Below are positions 1 to 7,990 of a stretch of 64,000 nt of DNA, one piece after another. The translations under genes were made by a program, and so were the position numbers. Each line of letters opens with the position of its first letter. The first letter of the stretch is position 1. Under the pieces are notes generated by a model. It was not told the DNA's origin, ran no database searches, and worked only from the letters and a program-made list of their open reading frames with translations. Location: NCBI GenBank assembly GCA_964422205.1, contig CAYRAI010000006.1, forward strand, positions 1 through 64,000, given 5' to 3'. The DNA is from CAZNYN01 sp964422205 (GTDB lineage: Bacteria > Synergistota > Synergistia > Synergistales > Synergistaceae).

Positions 1-219
1 GTAACACCGTTTCTCACTTTCACAATGTTCGCTGCTAAGGGTCTTGAGTTTGTTGTTTGTGTCGGACGTTTGTAAAGTTTGCTTCGTGTTAGTGTTTGTT
101 TGAGCTTCCAATGCCGTGTGAAATTGATAAACGACGTTACGCCTCTGCTTGCCGCTGTTTGGCGCGTTTGTTTGTGCGTCTGAGAGCCTTGGCGTAATGC
201 CGTTTCACATTTTCACAAT
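1..219. repeat. Intergenic zone with three imperfect copies of a ~26-bp repeat
   Basis: No convincing gene is seen here. A 26-bp word at 1-26 recurs at 194-219 with about 22 of 26 matches; both copies begin GTAA, contain CCGTTT and end TTTCACAAT. A weaker copy lies inverted at about 116-141, where the plus strand reads AAACGACGTTAC. The stretch is G/T-rich on the plus strand and lies downstream of azlD. It could be an intergenic repeat family or the remains of a mobile element. The left copy touches the window edge. Confidence 0.45.
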
Positions 220-238
220 ATAAAATTTATCACTTAGG

Positions 239-544
239 CTACATCATGATGTGGCGCACCGCGTATGATGCTAAGATGGCTCCTGTCAGCACGATTAGGA
301 TGTTTTTCCCGCAGAGCGAGAGGAGCAGGGCTGTTATTGCGCCTGCTGCAGAGCTTGTTTTGTCTCCCGTTGCAGTAAGGATGTCGGGGAATATTAGAGC
401 GCCGAGTATCGCGTAAGGTATGTATTTAAGGAAGGATTCTGCAAAGGGAGGCAGTTGTCTCTCTCCTAGGAAGAAGGCTGGCAGTATTCTTGACGGCGCT
501 GTTACGAGCATCATTAATATGGAGAGTATCATAATTTTTGTCAT
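239..544 (-). CDS. azlD: AzlD-type branched-chain amino acid exporter, small subunit
   Basis: This is the small membrane partner of AzlC, the pair that exports branched-chain amino acids and azaleucine. The 101-residue product is almost entirely hydrophobic, with about four membrane helices, and contains the family-like segment RILPAFFLGERQLPP near residue 20. The ATG at 544 overlaps the azlC stop as ATGA, which indicates translational coupling and rules out a longer reading that starts inside azlC. Its length is normal for the family. The pair suits an amino-acid fermenter that must expel excess leucine, isoleucine or valine; substrate is inferred from the family only. Confidence 0.85.
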   Translation of the reverse strand: MTKIMILSILMMLVTAPSRILPAFFLGERQLPPFAESFLKYIPYAILGALIFPDILTATGDKTSSAAGAITALLLSLCGKNILIVLTGAILASYAVRHIMM

Positions 545-1263
545 GATTTTTTTCCTCTCACGGGGCGGAATACCACTGCTCCGAACAGAGCAGCGATTCC
601 TGCCGAAAGTATTATCGCTATTCCTCTGTTCATGGATGCGAAGCATGGCACCCATTTGATGTATGCGCTTGCCGCCATTGCTATTGCCGTTACAGTGAGA
701 GCTTTGCCGTCATTGCGCACAGAAGGGATGAGCAGTCCGATGAATAGGGCGTATATGGCTATTCCCATGCTGTCCTGAACAGTTGAGGGGAGTATCGCAG
801 TTCCAATGTATCCCAAAAGAGTTCCAAAAATCCAAGTAAAGTGGCCCGGCAGGTTTAGTCCCGCTTCAAATTCAAACGAGAGGTGTTTTTCCGGTCTCAT
901 TGCCGCTACACTGAAGCTCTCATCCGTTATTTCAAAGCAGAGCCAGCTTTTTTTGAGAGCTCCTATGCCAGGTGCAAAGCGTTTTGAAAGGGCGGAGGAC
1001 ATCATAGCCATTCGAAGGTTGAGCACTCCCACCGCTGTTACTATTTCCGCGGCGGAAGCTCCCAGAATGTATAGGTTAAGGGCGACGAATTGGCTTGCCC
1101 CTGCGAAGACAATAGCTGACATGAAGATGCTCTCCCATGCTGTGAGCCCTGCATTGCGTGCAAGTATGCCCAAAGCCAGAGCGGAGGGCAGGTAGCCTAT
1201 GGCTATCGGCGTTCCCGCCTTTATTCCGTTAAAAAAGCCACGTGCCGTGCTTGTCTCGTCCAT
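541..1263 (-). CDS. azlC: AzlC family branched-chain amino acid permease
   Basis: This is the large subunit of the AzlCD exporter in the inner membrane. The 240 residues hold several membrane helices. The N-terminal third carries the family hallmark GIKAGTPIAIGYLPSALALG, followed by the FAGASQF motif near residue 55. The ATG at 1263 was chosen because GGGGAT stands just upstream; an ATG at 1278 would start inside that site, and a still longer reading adds residues unlike the family. azlD overlaps its end by four bases. Nothing is truncated. Confidence 0.88.
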   Translation of the reverse strand: MDETSTARGFFNGIKAGTPIAIGYLPSALALGILARNAGLTAWESIFMSAIVFAGASQFVALNLYILGASAAEIVTAVGVLNLRMAMMSSALSKRFAPGIGALKKSWLCFEITDESFSVAAMRPEKHLSFEFEAGLNLPGHFTWIFGTLLGYIGTAILPSTVQDSMGIAIYALFIGLLIPSVRNDGKALTVTAIAMAASAYIKWVPCFASMNRGIAIILSAGIAALFGAVVFRPVRGKKS

Positions 1264-1417
1264 AAGTTTTATCCCCATTCCGAAAGAACAGTACCGATTA
1301 TAAAGTTTGCTCCTGCACGTGTCAAAAAACATATTGAAACAATATGTATAAGACGTATAAAAGCTAAGAGGATTCATGATAGAATGAAAGAAATAACTTA
1401 TGAACGGAGGAGCGCAG

Positions 1418-2518
1418 ATGGCCCAGTCTCTTGATCAGCTAAGCAGGATTGATATTTCCGGATATAAATCGATAAAACATTGCAGTATAGAGCTTAAAAA
1501 AACAAATGTAATTATCGGAAGCAACGGAGCTGGAAAATCAAATTTTATATCGATTTTTGCGCTCCTGCAGGATATTTTGGCGAAGAATCTTCAAGTGGCA
1601 GTGGGACAGAACGGATTAAATTCACTTTTCTACAACGGCAGAAAAATTACGGAAGAGATAGCCGCAGAAGTCTTTTTCGGCAAAAATTCATATGGTTTTA
1701 ACCTGATACCTACGGATGATAACAGAATCATCTTTAAAAAAGAGTATTTCGCTTATCACGGCAATTATGAAAATGAGAGCAATATCTCAAGGGGACACAG
1801 TGAATCAATGTGGCAGGCTGGCTCTAGAAATAAGCTCGATGAATATATAAAACCTATTCTCGCCAAACAAAACTGGCGTGTGTATCACTTTCATGACACA
1901 GGGCGGAACTCAAGGGTAAAACAGGAGCACAATATATCAAATAATCTTGTTTTGATGAGCGACGGCGGAAATCTGGCAGCTTTTCTCCACCGCCTGAAGC
2001 ATAATTACGTAAAAAGCTATGATGAAATTGTTAGTACAATACAGCTGATAGCTCCGTACTTTAAGGATTTTGTGCTTGAGCCTCAGGAATCTAACAGAGA
2101 GCAAATTATTCTGAGATGGCAGCAAAAGGGATGTGAAGACATTTTTAACGCTTCGCAATTCTCAGACGGCACACTGAGATTTATATGCCTTGCCGTACTT
2201 CTGCTGCAGCCCCATGAACTTCAGCCGGCCGCTATTATTATTGACGAGCCAGAACTTGGGCTTCATCCCTATGCTGTCACAATATTTTCCGAGATGGCAA
2301 AGCAGCTGCCTTACGAAAAACAGATAGTGATATCCACTCAGTCTGTAGAGCTTCTCAGTGAATTTGATGCGGAAGACGTCATTGTTGCAGACCACAGCGA
2401 AGAAGGCTCTGTATTTAAACGCCTTGATGTTGAAAAATTGGACACGTGGCTCAACAGTGACTATGCTCTGGGCGACCTTTGGAAGAAAAATATTTTGGGA
2501 GGCAGGCTCTCACAATGA
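1418..2518 (+). CDS. AAA family ATPase (COG4637-like, ABC/SMC fold)
   Basis: This is a soluble ATPase of the AAA_21/RecF-like group, 366 residues. Walker A is GSNGAGKS at residues 34-41, after the typical opening in which a strand and DISGYKSIKH precede the P-loop. Walker B is IIIDEPELGLHP in the last third, followed by a switch-like ISTQS. The start at 1418 has GGAGGAG five bases upstream; an ATG at 1400 lies before that site. The last bases overlap the next gene as ATGA, so the two are made together. Such ATPase + DUF4276 pairs resemble two-gene anti-phage modules of the OLD/PARIS/AbiL kind. That role is inferred, and the target is unknown. Confidence 0.85.
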   Translation: MAQSLDQLSRIDISGYKSIKHCSIELKKTNVIIGSNGAGKSNFISIFALLQDILAKNLQVAVGQNGLNSLFYNGRKITEEIAAEVFFGKNSYGFNLIPTDDNRIIFKKEYFAYHGNYENESNISRGHSESMWQAGSRNKLDEYIKPILAKQNWRVYHFHDTGRNSRVKQEHNISNNLVLMSDGGNLAAFLHRLKHNYVKSYDEIVSTIQLIAPYFKDFVLEPQESNREQIILRWQQKGCEDIFNASQFSDGTLRFICLAVLLLQPHELQPAAIIIDEPELGLHPYAVTIFSEMAKQLPYEKQIVISTQSVELLSEFDAEDVIVADHSEEGSVFKRLDVEKLDTWLNSDYALGDLWKKNILGGRLSQ

Positions 2519-3162
2519 AGAATGTCTACATATATTGTGAGGGACAGACGGAAGAAGCCTTCGTAAACGAGATATTGACACCATATTTTGTGAATTTTAT
2601 GATATATGTTACTCCTATAGTATGCAGTACAAAGAGAACCGCTTCTGCAAAGCACCGCGGCGGTGTCAGTGATTACAATAAAATAAAGAGCGAGCTCACA
2701 AAGCTTTGCAGACAGCATAAGAATGAATATGTCACAACTATGTTTGATTATTACGGCATGCCGGAAAATACACCTAATATCCTCTGTGACGAATCTGATA
2801 TTTACAAGAGAACAGAAATGATCGAATCCGCGGTTAACCGCGATATAGGGGAAGCAAACTGCATCTTTCATTTTATGCTGCACGAGTTTGAAGGGATTCT
2901 TTTTTCAACGCCCAAAGTTTTCTTGGCAGTAACGGATGAGGCGACAGCGGCAAAGATTCAAAAAATAAGAGATGAGGCTAAATCGCCGGAACATATTAAC
3001 AACTCCGTTCGCACAGCTCCATACAAAAGGCTTGAAATGCTTATCCCGCACTATCCTAAGGTAAGATACGGCGCATTATTATCAAAGAAAATCGGTATTG
3101 ACGCCATTTTGGGTGAATGCAAACATTTTGAAAAGTGGATTGAAACAATAAAAAAACTATGA
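2515..3162 (+). CDS. DUF4276 family protein, probable TOPRIM-like partner of the ATPase
   Basis: This 215-residue product opens with IYCEGQTEEAF, whose Glu in EGQTE matches the catalytic position of TOPRIM-like folds. A second acidic motif, MFDYYGMP, follows near residue 80; these two motifs define DUF4276 as I know it. There is no signal peptide or membrane helix. The ATG overlaps the stop of the ATPase gene, with GGGAGG upstream. By analogy with OLD-type pairs it may be a nuclease controlled by the ATPase, but activity is not demonstrated for the family as far as I know. No toxin or methylase gene stands next to it. Confidence 0.82.
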   Translation: MKNVYIYCEGQTEEAFVNEILTPYFVNFMIYVTPIVCSTKRTASAKHRGGVSDYNKIKSELTKLCRQHKNEYVTTMFDYYGMPENTPNILCDESDIYKRTEMIESAVNRDIGEANCIFHFMLHEFEGILFSTPKVFLAVTDEATAAKIQKIRDEAKSPEHINNSVRTAPYKRLEMLIPHYPKVRYGALLSKKIGIDAILGECKHFEKWIETIKKL

Positions 3163-3211
3163 TTGTAGTATTATTAAATAATCATGTGTCAATATTGGCA
3201 GGGGGAGTGAA

Positions 3212-5398
3212 ATGTTGACATTTTTATCAAGAAAGACGCTTCTGATTTCACTTATAACAATACTGTGTTTGTCTTTCGCTTCCGCGCTTTTTGCGGACGA
3301 GGCTCTCTACGCTCCGTCTCCGGCCGACCACAACAGGCAGTGGGGCTTTCCTCATAAGGAAGGCATTGTCCTTGTACTGTCGGGGGGAGGCACTAAGGGA
3401 CTTTCTCACATAGGAGTGCTTGAAGTGTTGGAGCGGGAGAATATCCCGATAGCGGCTATTGTAGGCACCAGCATGGGTTCGATTATGGGAGGCTTTTACG
3501 CATCCGGCTATACAGCCGCAGAGATGAAGGAAATTCTGAACAATGTCAACCTTATGGAGATAATATCCAACCGTTCCGGACGCTCTTTTTCTGATGTAGG
3601 GAACAACAAGCCGCCGAGAAGTGACAACTCGATGCTGAGCGCCTACATAGACAAGAAAAATAAAACCATTAGGACGAGACTCGGAATACTGAAGACAAAA
3701 GATCTCTATAACTTTTTGAGCGAGGCGACATCTCAGGTAAATGTTACGGATTTTGACAGGCTTCCGATTCCGTTTGCCGCTATAGCTACCGACCTTGAAA
3801 ACGGAGAAACAGTAGTTATGAGAGATGGTAACTTAGCTTCTGCCATGCGTGCCTCACTCTCTATTCCTGGGATATTCGAACCGTGGGAGATGAACGGTAG
3901 ACTCCTTATAGACGGAGGAATAAAGGCCAATCTTCCTGTAATAGAGGCTAAAAAAATCTTCCCCGGACATCCTATAGTTGCTGTAAACCTCTCTCCCAAG
4001 GAACTCCGCAAGGATAAGGCGGAACTGCGTTCAGTACTCGAAGTGGCTGCTCAGACTCTTGAAATTCTTATGAGACAGCAGGTTATAGACAACATGAAAG
4101 AAGCAGATCTTGTGTTGTCTCCCAATGTCAGCGAGTTCGGCGTTTTGGACGGGGACGGCTACGACGAGATAATAGACAGGGGAAGAGCGGCCGCTCAGGC
4201 TCATGTAAGTGAGCTGCACTCCCTTATTGACAGACACAGGATGAATTACGCTCAGTCAGTTCACAGCAGCGAATATGTGCCGGAACATGACATTGTCGAA
4301 GAGCTGCGTTTTGACGGAGTGCCGAAAGGCGTTGCAGAAAAGCTTTACCAAAAGTACGATGACTGGATAGGCAATCCGCTTGATATGAAGCTTATCGCTT
4401 CGGCAGTGAAGGAGCTTTCGGCGAGAGATGACTTTAATTCGGTTGAAGGCAAAGCAGTTCAGCTTGCTACAAATAAAGTGGCAGTCGTCTTCTCCATAGA
4501 ACGGCCGGCGAAGGTAGAGTTCGGGCTTGACGGATATGTCGGAAATATAAATGCCGACAGCTGGCTTTCCGTATCGGCTCAAGTCAGGGATATTATGATG
4601 GACGGAGACGTCGGTTCTCTGGAGTACAGAATAGGCAACAGATGGGGCATCATGGGGCGTTACTTTACTCCTCTAGATGCAAATAACTCCCAGTTTGGGC
4701 TTGTTCTCTCATCTCGTGAGGAGGGCTATGCTCCGCGCAACGCGTCCGATGCCGAATTTGAAAGGCACTCCGCAAGAATAGCATGGTACAAGGAGTTTAA
4801 CCGCCATTTCCGCATGGGCTTAGGCTATGCCATTGAAAAAATAGGCGGAGGGGATACAAACGACGGCCCGTACCTGAGCTTGAACGTAAATACTTTGGAC
4901 GACCCTTTAATTCCTTCAAGGGGTGTCTCCTTAAACTCAGACATGTGGCTGCCGATTGGCGAGACTCTCCAGACAAGGACATTCATCCAGACCCACCTCC
5001 CCATATGGGAAAAATGGAAGATGGTATTCTCCGCTGGACTTAAAACCGGAAATATCAATGACCCTGCTTATGCGGCGGTTCTGGGGAATAACGAAGAACT
5101 TTACAGCTTGGCCAAAAATCCTCTGGTGGGAGACCAGGCTTATTGGCTCCACTTAGGCACAGGCAGAATAGCAATAAAATCATGGTGGGGCGGAGTCGAT
5201 ATGGAAGTTTTCGGCAGGTACGGCCAGGTTATGAGGGATTGGAAGAATCAGGACAGCTGGTGGGAAGCGGGAATTTCCCTTACAGTACCAATGAATAACT
5301 TCGCAGGCAAGCTGGTGCTGGTCTATGACCAGGGCGGAGATTTCACTGTGGGCTACTCGTTCGGCATGCCTCGCTGGTGGGGCGGGCCTCTCCCTTAA
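3212..5398 (+). CDS. Patatin-like phospholipase with C-terminal outer-membrane beta-barrel
   Basis: This is a 728-residue secreted lipase of the PlpD/type Vd autotransporter kind. A signal peptide covers residues 1 to about 28. The patatin domain follows, with oxyanion loop GGGTKG at 59-64, nucleophile Ser87 in GTSMG, and catalytic Asp234 in DGG. The middle (about 355-430) resembles a POTRA segment. The C-terminal 300 residues are rich in alternating aromatic strands and end in a short strand, MPRWWGGPLP, as expected for a surface-antigen barrel. Predicted role: hydrolysis of phospholipids at the outer membrane or outside the cell. It implies a diderm envelope. Start ATG has GGGGGAG upstream. 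It appears to be a single-gene unit. Confidence 0.9.
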   Translation: MLTFLSRKTLLISLITILCLSFASALFADEALYAPSPADHNRQWGFPHKEGIVLVLSGGGTKGLSHIGVLEVLERENIPIAAIVGTSMGSIMGGFYASGYTAAEMKEILNNVNLMEIISNRSGRSFSDVGNNKPPRSDNSMLSAYIDKKNKTIRTRLGILKTKDLYNFLSEATSQVNVTDFDRLPIPFAAIATDLENGETVVMRDGNLASAMRASLSIPGIFEPWEMNGRLLIDGGIKANLPVIEAKKIFPGHPIVAVNLSPKELRKDKAELRSVLEVAAQTLEILMRQQVIDNMKEADLVLSPNVSEFGVLDGDGYDEIIDRGRAAAQAHVSELHSLIDRHRMNYAQSVHSSEYVPEHDIVEELRFDGVPKGVAEKLYQKYDDWIGNPLDMKLIASAVKELSARDDFNSVEGKAVQLATNKVAVVFSIERPAKVEFGLDGYVGNINADSWLSVSAQVRDIMMDGDVGSLEYRIGNRWGIMGRYFTPLDANNSQFGLVLSSREEGYAPRNASDAEFERHSARIAWYKEFNRHFRMGLGYAIEKIGGGDTNDGPYLSLNVNTLDDPLIPSRGVSLNSDMWLPIGETLQTRTFIQTHLPIWEKWKMVFSAGLKTGNINDPAYAAVLGNNEELYSLAKNPLVGDQAYWLHLGTGRIAIKSWWGGVDMEVFGRYGQVMRDWKNQDSWWEAGISLTVPMNNFAGKLVLVYDQGGDFTVGYSFGMPRWWGGPLP

Positions 5399-5428
5399 GC
5401 AAAATACTTAGCTTAATGTTGCGGATTA

Positions 5429-5456
5429 TTGACTACTGCACCATGTTTGTTATACT
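5429..5456 (+). promoter_or_regulatory. Sigma-70-type promoter of the orphan response regulator
   Basis: A -35 box TTGACT (5429-5434), a 16-base spacer and a -10 box TATACT (5451-5456) precede the hairpin-rich leader. Transcription would start near 5463, about 215 bases before the start codon. Confidence 0.6.
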
Positions 5457-5474
5457 AAGTTATAAGTGGATTTA

Positions 5475-5587
5475 GTATCAGCCCCGAGTCGAACCTCCTA
5501 AGGAGCGGAATCTCTAAGGAGATAGACCAATGGGTCTCTCCGGAAACGGAAAGGCCTCCCGAATTTGGAAAGGGGAAGAGAAAATAC
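5475..5587 (+). ncRNA. Candidate structured leader RNA with four consecutive hairpins
   Basis: Pairing readable in the sequence: an outer closure GTAT+CCCC (5475-5485) with GGGG+ATAC (5572-5587) encloses four short hairpins in a row. These are CTCC/GGAG (5495-5505), TCTC/GAGA (5511-5522), AGACC/GGTCT with loop AATG (5524-5537) and TCCG/CGGA with a GAAA tetraloop (5539-5550). The unpaired stretches are purine-rich. I do not recognise a known riboswitch consensus. It lies between a good promoter and the regulator gene, so it could control that gene or be processed into a small RNA. Confidence 0.45.
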
Positions 5588-5677
5588 AGCATATTATTGC
5601 TGCTTTCCTTCTGCATATACATTTACAGATTTCGGTGCCGGTATTCTTTGTCCCTTATAGCTATAAAAGGGGTGGAT

Positions 5678-6376
5678 ATGTTGCGTATTCTAAAAGTGTT
5701 GATCGCTGAAGCGGATCCGCTGCTTCAAAAACTATACTCTGATCTGATAGCGGAAGAACATTCCTACTCCGTCGTAAAGTGTGTCTCGACAGGTCCCAAA
5801 TTGTTTGAAGCAATACGTTTCTTTCAAGCGGATCTTGTCCTGCTTGACCTTTACCTTAGGGACTTCAGCGCCATTGAAGGTTTGGACGAACTCAGAAAAG
5901 AGTTTCCACGCACAGACTATATCATCGCATCTTCGGGCGAAGATCCTGAGCTTGTCCGCAACGCTCTCTGCCAAGGAGTCTTCGAATTTTTGATAAAGCC
6001 ATTTTCTTTTGAACGCCTAAAACTGGCGCTTAGAAATTATCAGGTTTACCACCACAGCCTCACAGGCAGAACAAGACCTTGGCAGCAGGAAGATTTAGAT
6101 ACACTCGTCTCGATGAAGGCAAGAGATCCGTCCTGGGCGAACAACAGGGCTATCCCAAAAGGACTTCAGCTTAAGTGCCTCAACGACATTGAGCAATTTC
6201 TTCGCGAGAATCCCGACACATTTTCCGCTCAGGAAATAGGAGACAGACTGGGACTTTCCCGCTCCACTGCGCGCCGCTATTTGGAATTTCTCATGATGAG
6301 CGAACGCCTCGTTGTCGAGTACGCATACCGAAAAGTCGGCCGCCCCGAGAAGAGATACAGAATAGCCTTAGTTTAG
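5678..6376 (+). CDS. Orphan CitB-type response regulator
   Basis: This is a 232-residue two-component regulator. The receiver domain (1-120) has acidic residues Glu11/Asp13, phospho-acceptor Asp57 in LLDLYL, and the Lys of LIKPFSF. A C-terminal winged-helix/HTH (about 160-232) contains LGLSRSTARRYLEFL and the closing wing GRPEKRYRI. The layout matches the CitB/DcuR family that controls citrate and C4-dicarboxylate use. No histidine kinase adjoins it. The ATG at 5678 follows AAGGGGTGG; longer readings enter the leader RNA. Its C-terminal domain resembles that of the regulator at 14349, which suggests paralogues. Confidence 0.85.
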   Translation: MLRILKVLIAEADPLLQKLYSDLIAEEHSYSVVKCVSTGPKLFEAIRFFQADLVLLDLYLRDFSAIEGLDELRKEFPRTDYIIASSGEDPELVRNALCQGVFEFLIKPFSFERLKLALRNYQVYHHSLTGRTRPWQQEDLDTLVSMKARDPSWANNRAIPKGLQLKCLNDIEQFLRENPDTFSAQEIGDRLGLSRSTARRYLEFLMMSERLVVEYAYRKVGRPEKRYRIALV

Positions 6377-6381
6377 CAAAC

Positions 6382-6411
6382 AAGCCCGTTCCTATAAGAA
6401 GGAACGGGCTT
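6382..6411. terminator. Rho-independent terminator after the response regulator
   Basis: A perfect 12-bp stem, AAGCCCGTTCCT (6382-6393) with its complement (6400-6411), and a six-base loop lie just past the stop codon. Only a short T/A tail follows. Confidence 0.75.
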
Positions 6412-6475
6412 AAAATATGCTTGTGCTGTTGTCACGGTTATACCCTATAGGGTGCTGTTATTAGAGCTAGAGAAA

Positions 6476-6501
6476 ATATTATACCTTTTAGGGTATAATA
6501 T
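6476..6501. terminator. Second inverted repeat between convergent genes
   Basis: ATATTATACC (6476-6485) pairs perfectly with GGTATAATAT (6492-6501) around a six-base loop. A smaller TACCC/GGGT hairpin lies at about 6440-6453. The pair sits between the ends of the regulator and iadA, so it probably serves as a terminator for iadA on the minus strand, but it lacks a GC-rich core. A protein-binding palindrome is an alternative. Confidence 0.4.
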
Positions 6502-6591
6502 ATAGCCTCTCGGATCTGCTTATGAGTATGAAATATTGTTCTTTTGGATAAACTTTACCTGCCATAGGAGCTAGGCAACTTTTGGAATCTC

Positions 6592-7761
6592 TTATTCAAA
6601 AGTTCCTTTAGCAAGAATTTTTTTGTCTTCCATCATCATTCTGCCGCGCGCGAAGACGTATTTTATCTCAAGGCTGTCTTTGTCCAGCAGCAAGATGTCT
6701 GCGTCAAATCCCTCTTTTATGTGTCCTTTGCCGCGCAGTTTGCAGTGGTCGGCTGTGGTGGTGCTGACCGTCCTTACCGCGTCTTCCATGGAGACTCCCT
6801 CTTTGAGGACTGTGTCGGTAAATTCCTCATGCACAGATGTTACCCGTCCGATTGTGATTCCAGTGTAATTGCCCGTTTCGTCAAACATCGGCATTGAGCC
6901 CTGTCCGTCAGAGCTTAAGGAGATATGGGAGGCGGGGATTCCGTCGTCGAGCAGTGTTTTTATCGCTTTGCTGCATTTGACCTCTCCCTCTTCGAGGAAG
7001 ATGGGTGTCGTGCTGCTGGTGAAGTCCACGTATCCGCCCATTTTTGCATATTTGCGCGCGTCTTCAAAGAGCCACGGGTTTCTGTTCATGTGTGTCGGGA
7101 TGAATTGAGATATGGGAAGCTCCGTCTCTGCGGCGCGGAAGAGGTATTCAAGCCCTCTTTTGCCGTCTCCCAAGTGGACGTTGACAAGGCCGCATTTGCC
7201 TGAGAGCATTCCTCCGACCCGCGCGGCGGAAGCGACTTGCATAAATTCATCAAATGTCGGCTGGGATGAGCGGTGGTCTGATATTGCTATCTCTCCAACT
7301 CCTATAATTCTGTCTATTAATACTATATCCTCTCTTATGCCGCCGCATATCGGCTTTATGGGCAGCTGGTACGAGCCTGTCATGGCAAATGCCGTGACTC
7401 CTTCCTCTGTCAGTCCGTTTGCTTTCGCTATGAGAGCACCTGTGCTTCTTGTCACATCGTCCGTGCCTGTCAGCCCTATTACTGTCGTCACTCCGCCCTT
7501 CACCATGTCAGAGAGCAGAAGTTCAGGAGTGCGGGTAGCAGCACCGCCCTCTCCGCCGCCTCCTGTAATGTGGACATGTCCGTCAACTATCCCCGGAATG
7601 AGGGCCATTCCCTCTGCGTCTATAATTTTAAGTCCCGGGAGAGTCTCTTCACAGGGAAATGTTTCTCCCATCCATGTTATTTTCTCGCCGCAGATTAAAA
7701 GAGATTTTATCCCTATAAATTCCGGCGCGTATATCTTGGCGTTTTTGATTAGAGTAAACAT
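6592..7761 (-). CDS. iadA: Isoaspartyl dipeptidase (beta-aspartyl peptidase)
   Basis: This is a cytosolic binuclear-zinc amidohydrolase that cleaves isoaspartyl dipeptides left by protein damage and breakdown. The 389 residues match the usual 390. Metal ligands include the HVH of DGHVHITGGGGEGG near residue 68; further His residues lie in VNVHLGDG and PTHMNRNP, and the catalytic Asp is in SLSSDGQGS. Start ATG 7761 has GGAGG at ideal spacing. It is divergent from the YfcC-type carrier at 7991, which probably imports or exchanges an amino acid or dipeptide, so the two likely form an aspartyl-peptide utilisation pair. Confidence 0.92.
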   Translation of the reverse strand: MFTLIKNAKIYAPEFIGIKSLLICGEKITWMGETFPCEETLPGLKIIDAEGMALIPGIVDGHVHITGGGGEGGAATRTPELLLSDMVKGGVTTVIGLTGTDDVTRSTGALIAKANGLTEEGVTAFAMTGSYQLPIKPICGGIREDIVLIDRIIGVGEIAISDHRSSQPTFDEFMQVASAARVGGMLSGKCGLVNVHLGDGKRGLEYLFRAAETELPISQFIPTHMNRNPWLFEDARKYAKMGGYVDFTSSTTPIFLEEGEVKCSKAIKTLLDDGIPASHISLSSDGQGSMPMFDETGNYTGITIGRVTSVHEEFTDTVLKEGVSMEDAVRTVSTTTADHCKLRGKGHIKEGFDADILLLDKDSLEIKYVFARGRMMMEDKKILAKGTFE

Positions 7762-7990
7762 TTTTATCCTCCGTCCCAATTGTGAAATTTTGTCTGTATG
7801 AACAAAAATAGATATTGTGTTATTGAATGCCTTGTGATATTGTGCGTTATATAATAGGTTCTTAGGGAGATAGAAGTCAAGTGAAAACTGCTTTTATCTT
7901 TTTTAAAGCAGGCAAAAGAGGTGAAATCCAAGTTAAAAGAATGTGGGTTGTTTTAGTGTACTTATTGTTTTGATTTAAGGAGGAATAATT

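Noticed and set aside
5484..5500. Possible tRNA T-arm on the minus strand (GGTTCGACTC)
   Set aside because: The flanking bases do not form a T-stem or an acceptor stem, and no anticodon arm fits.
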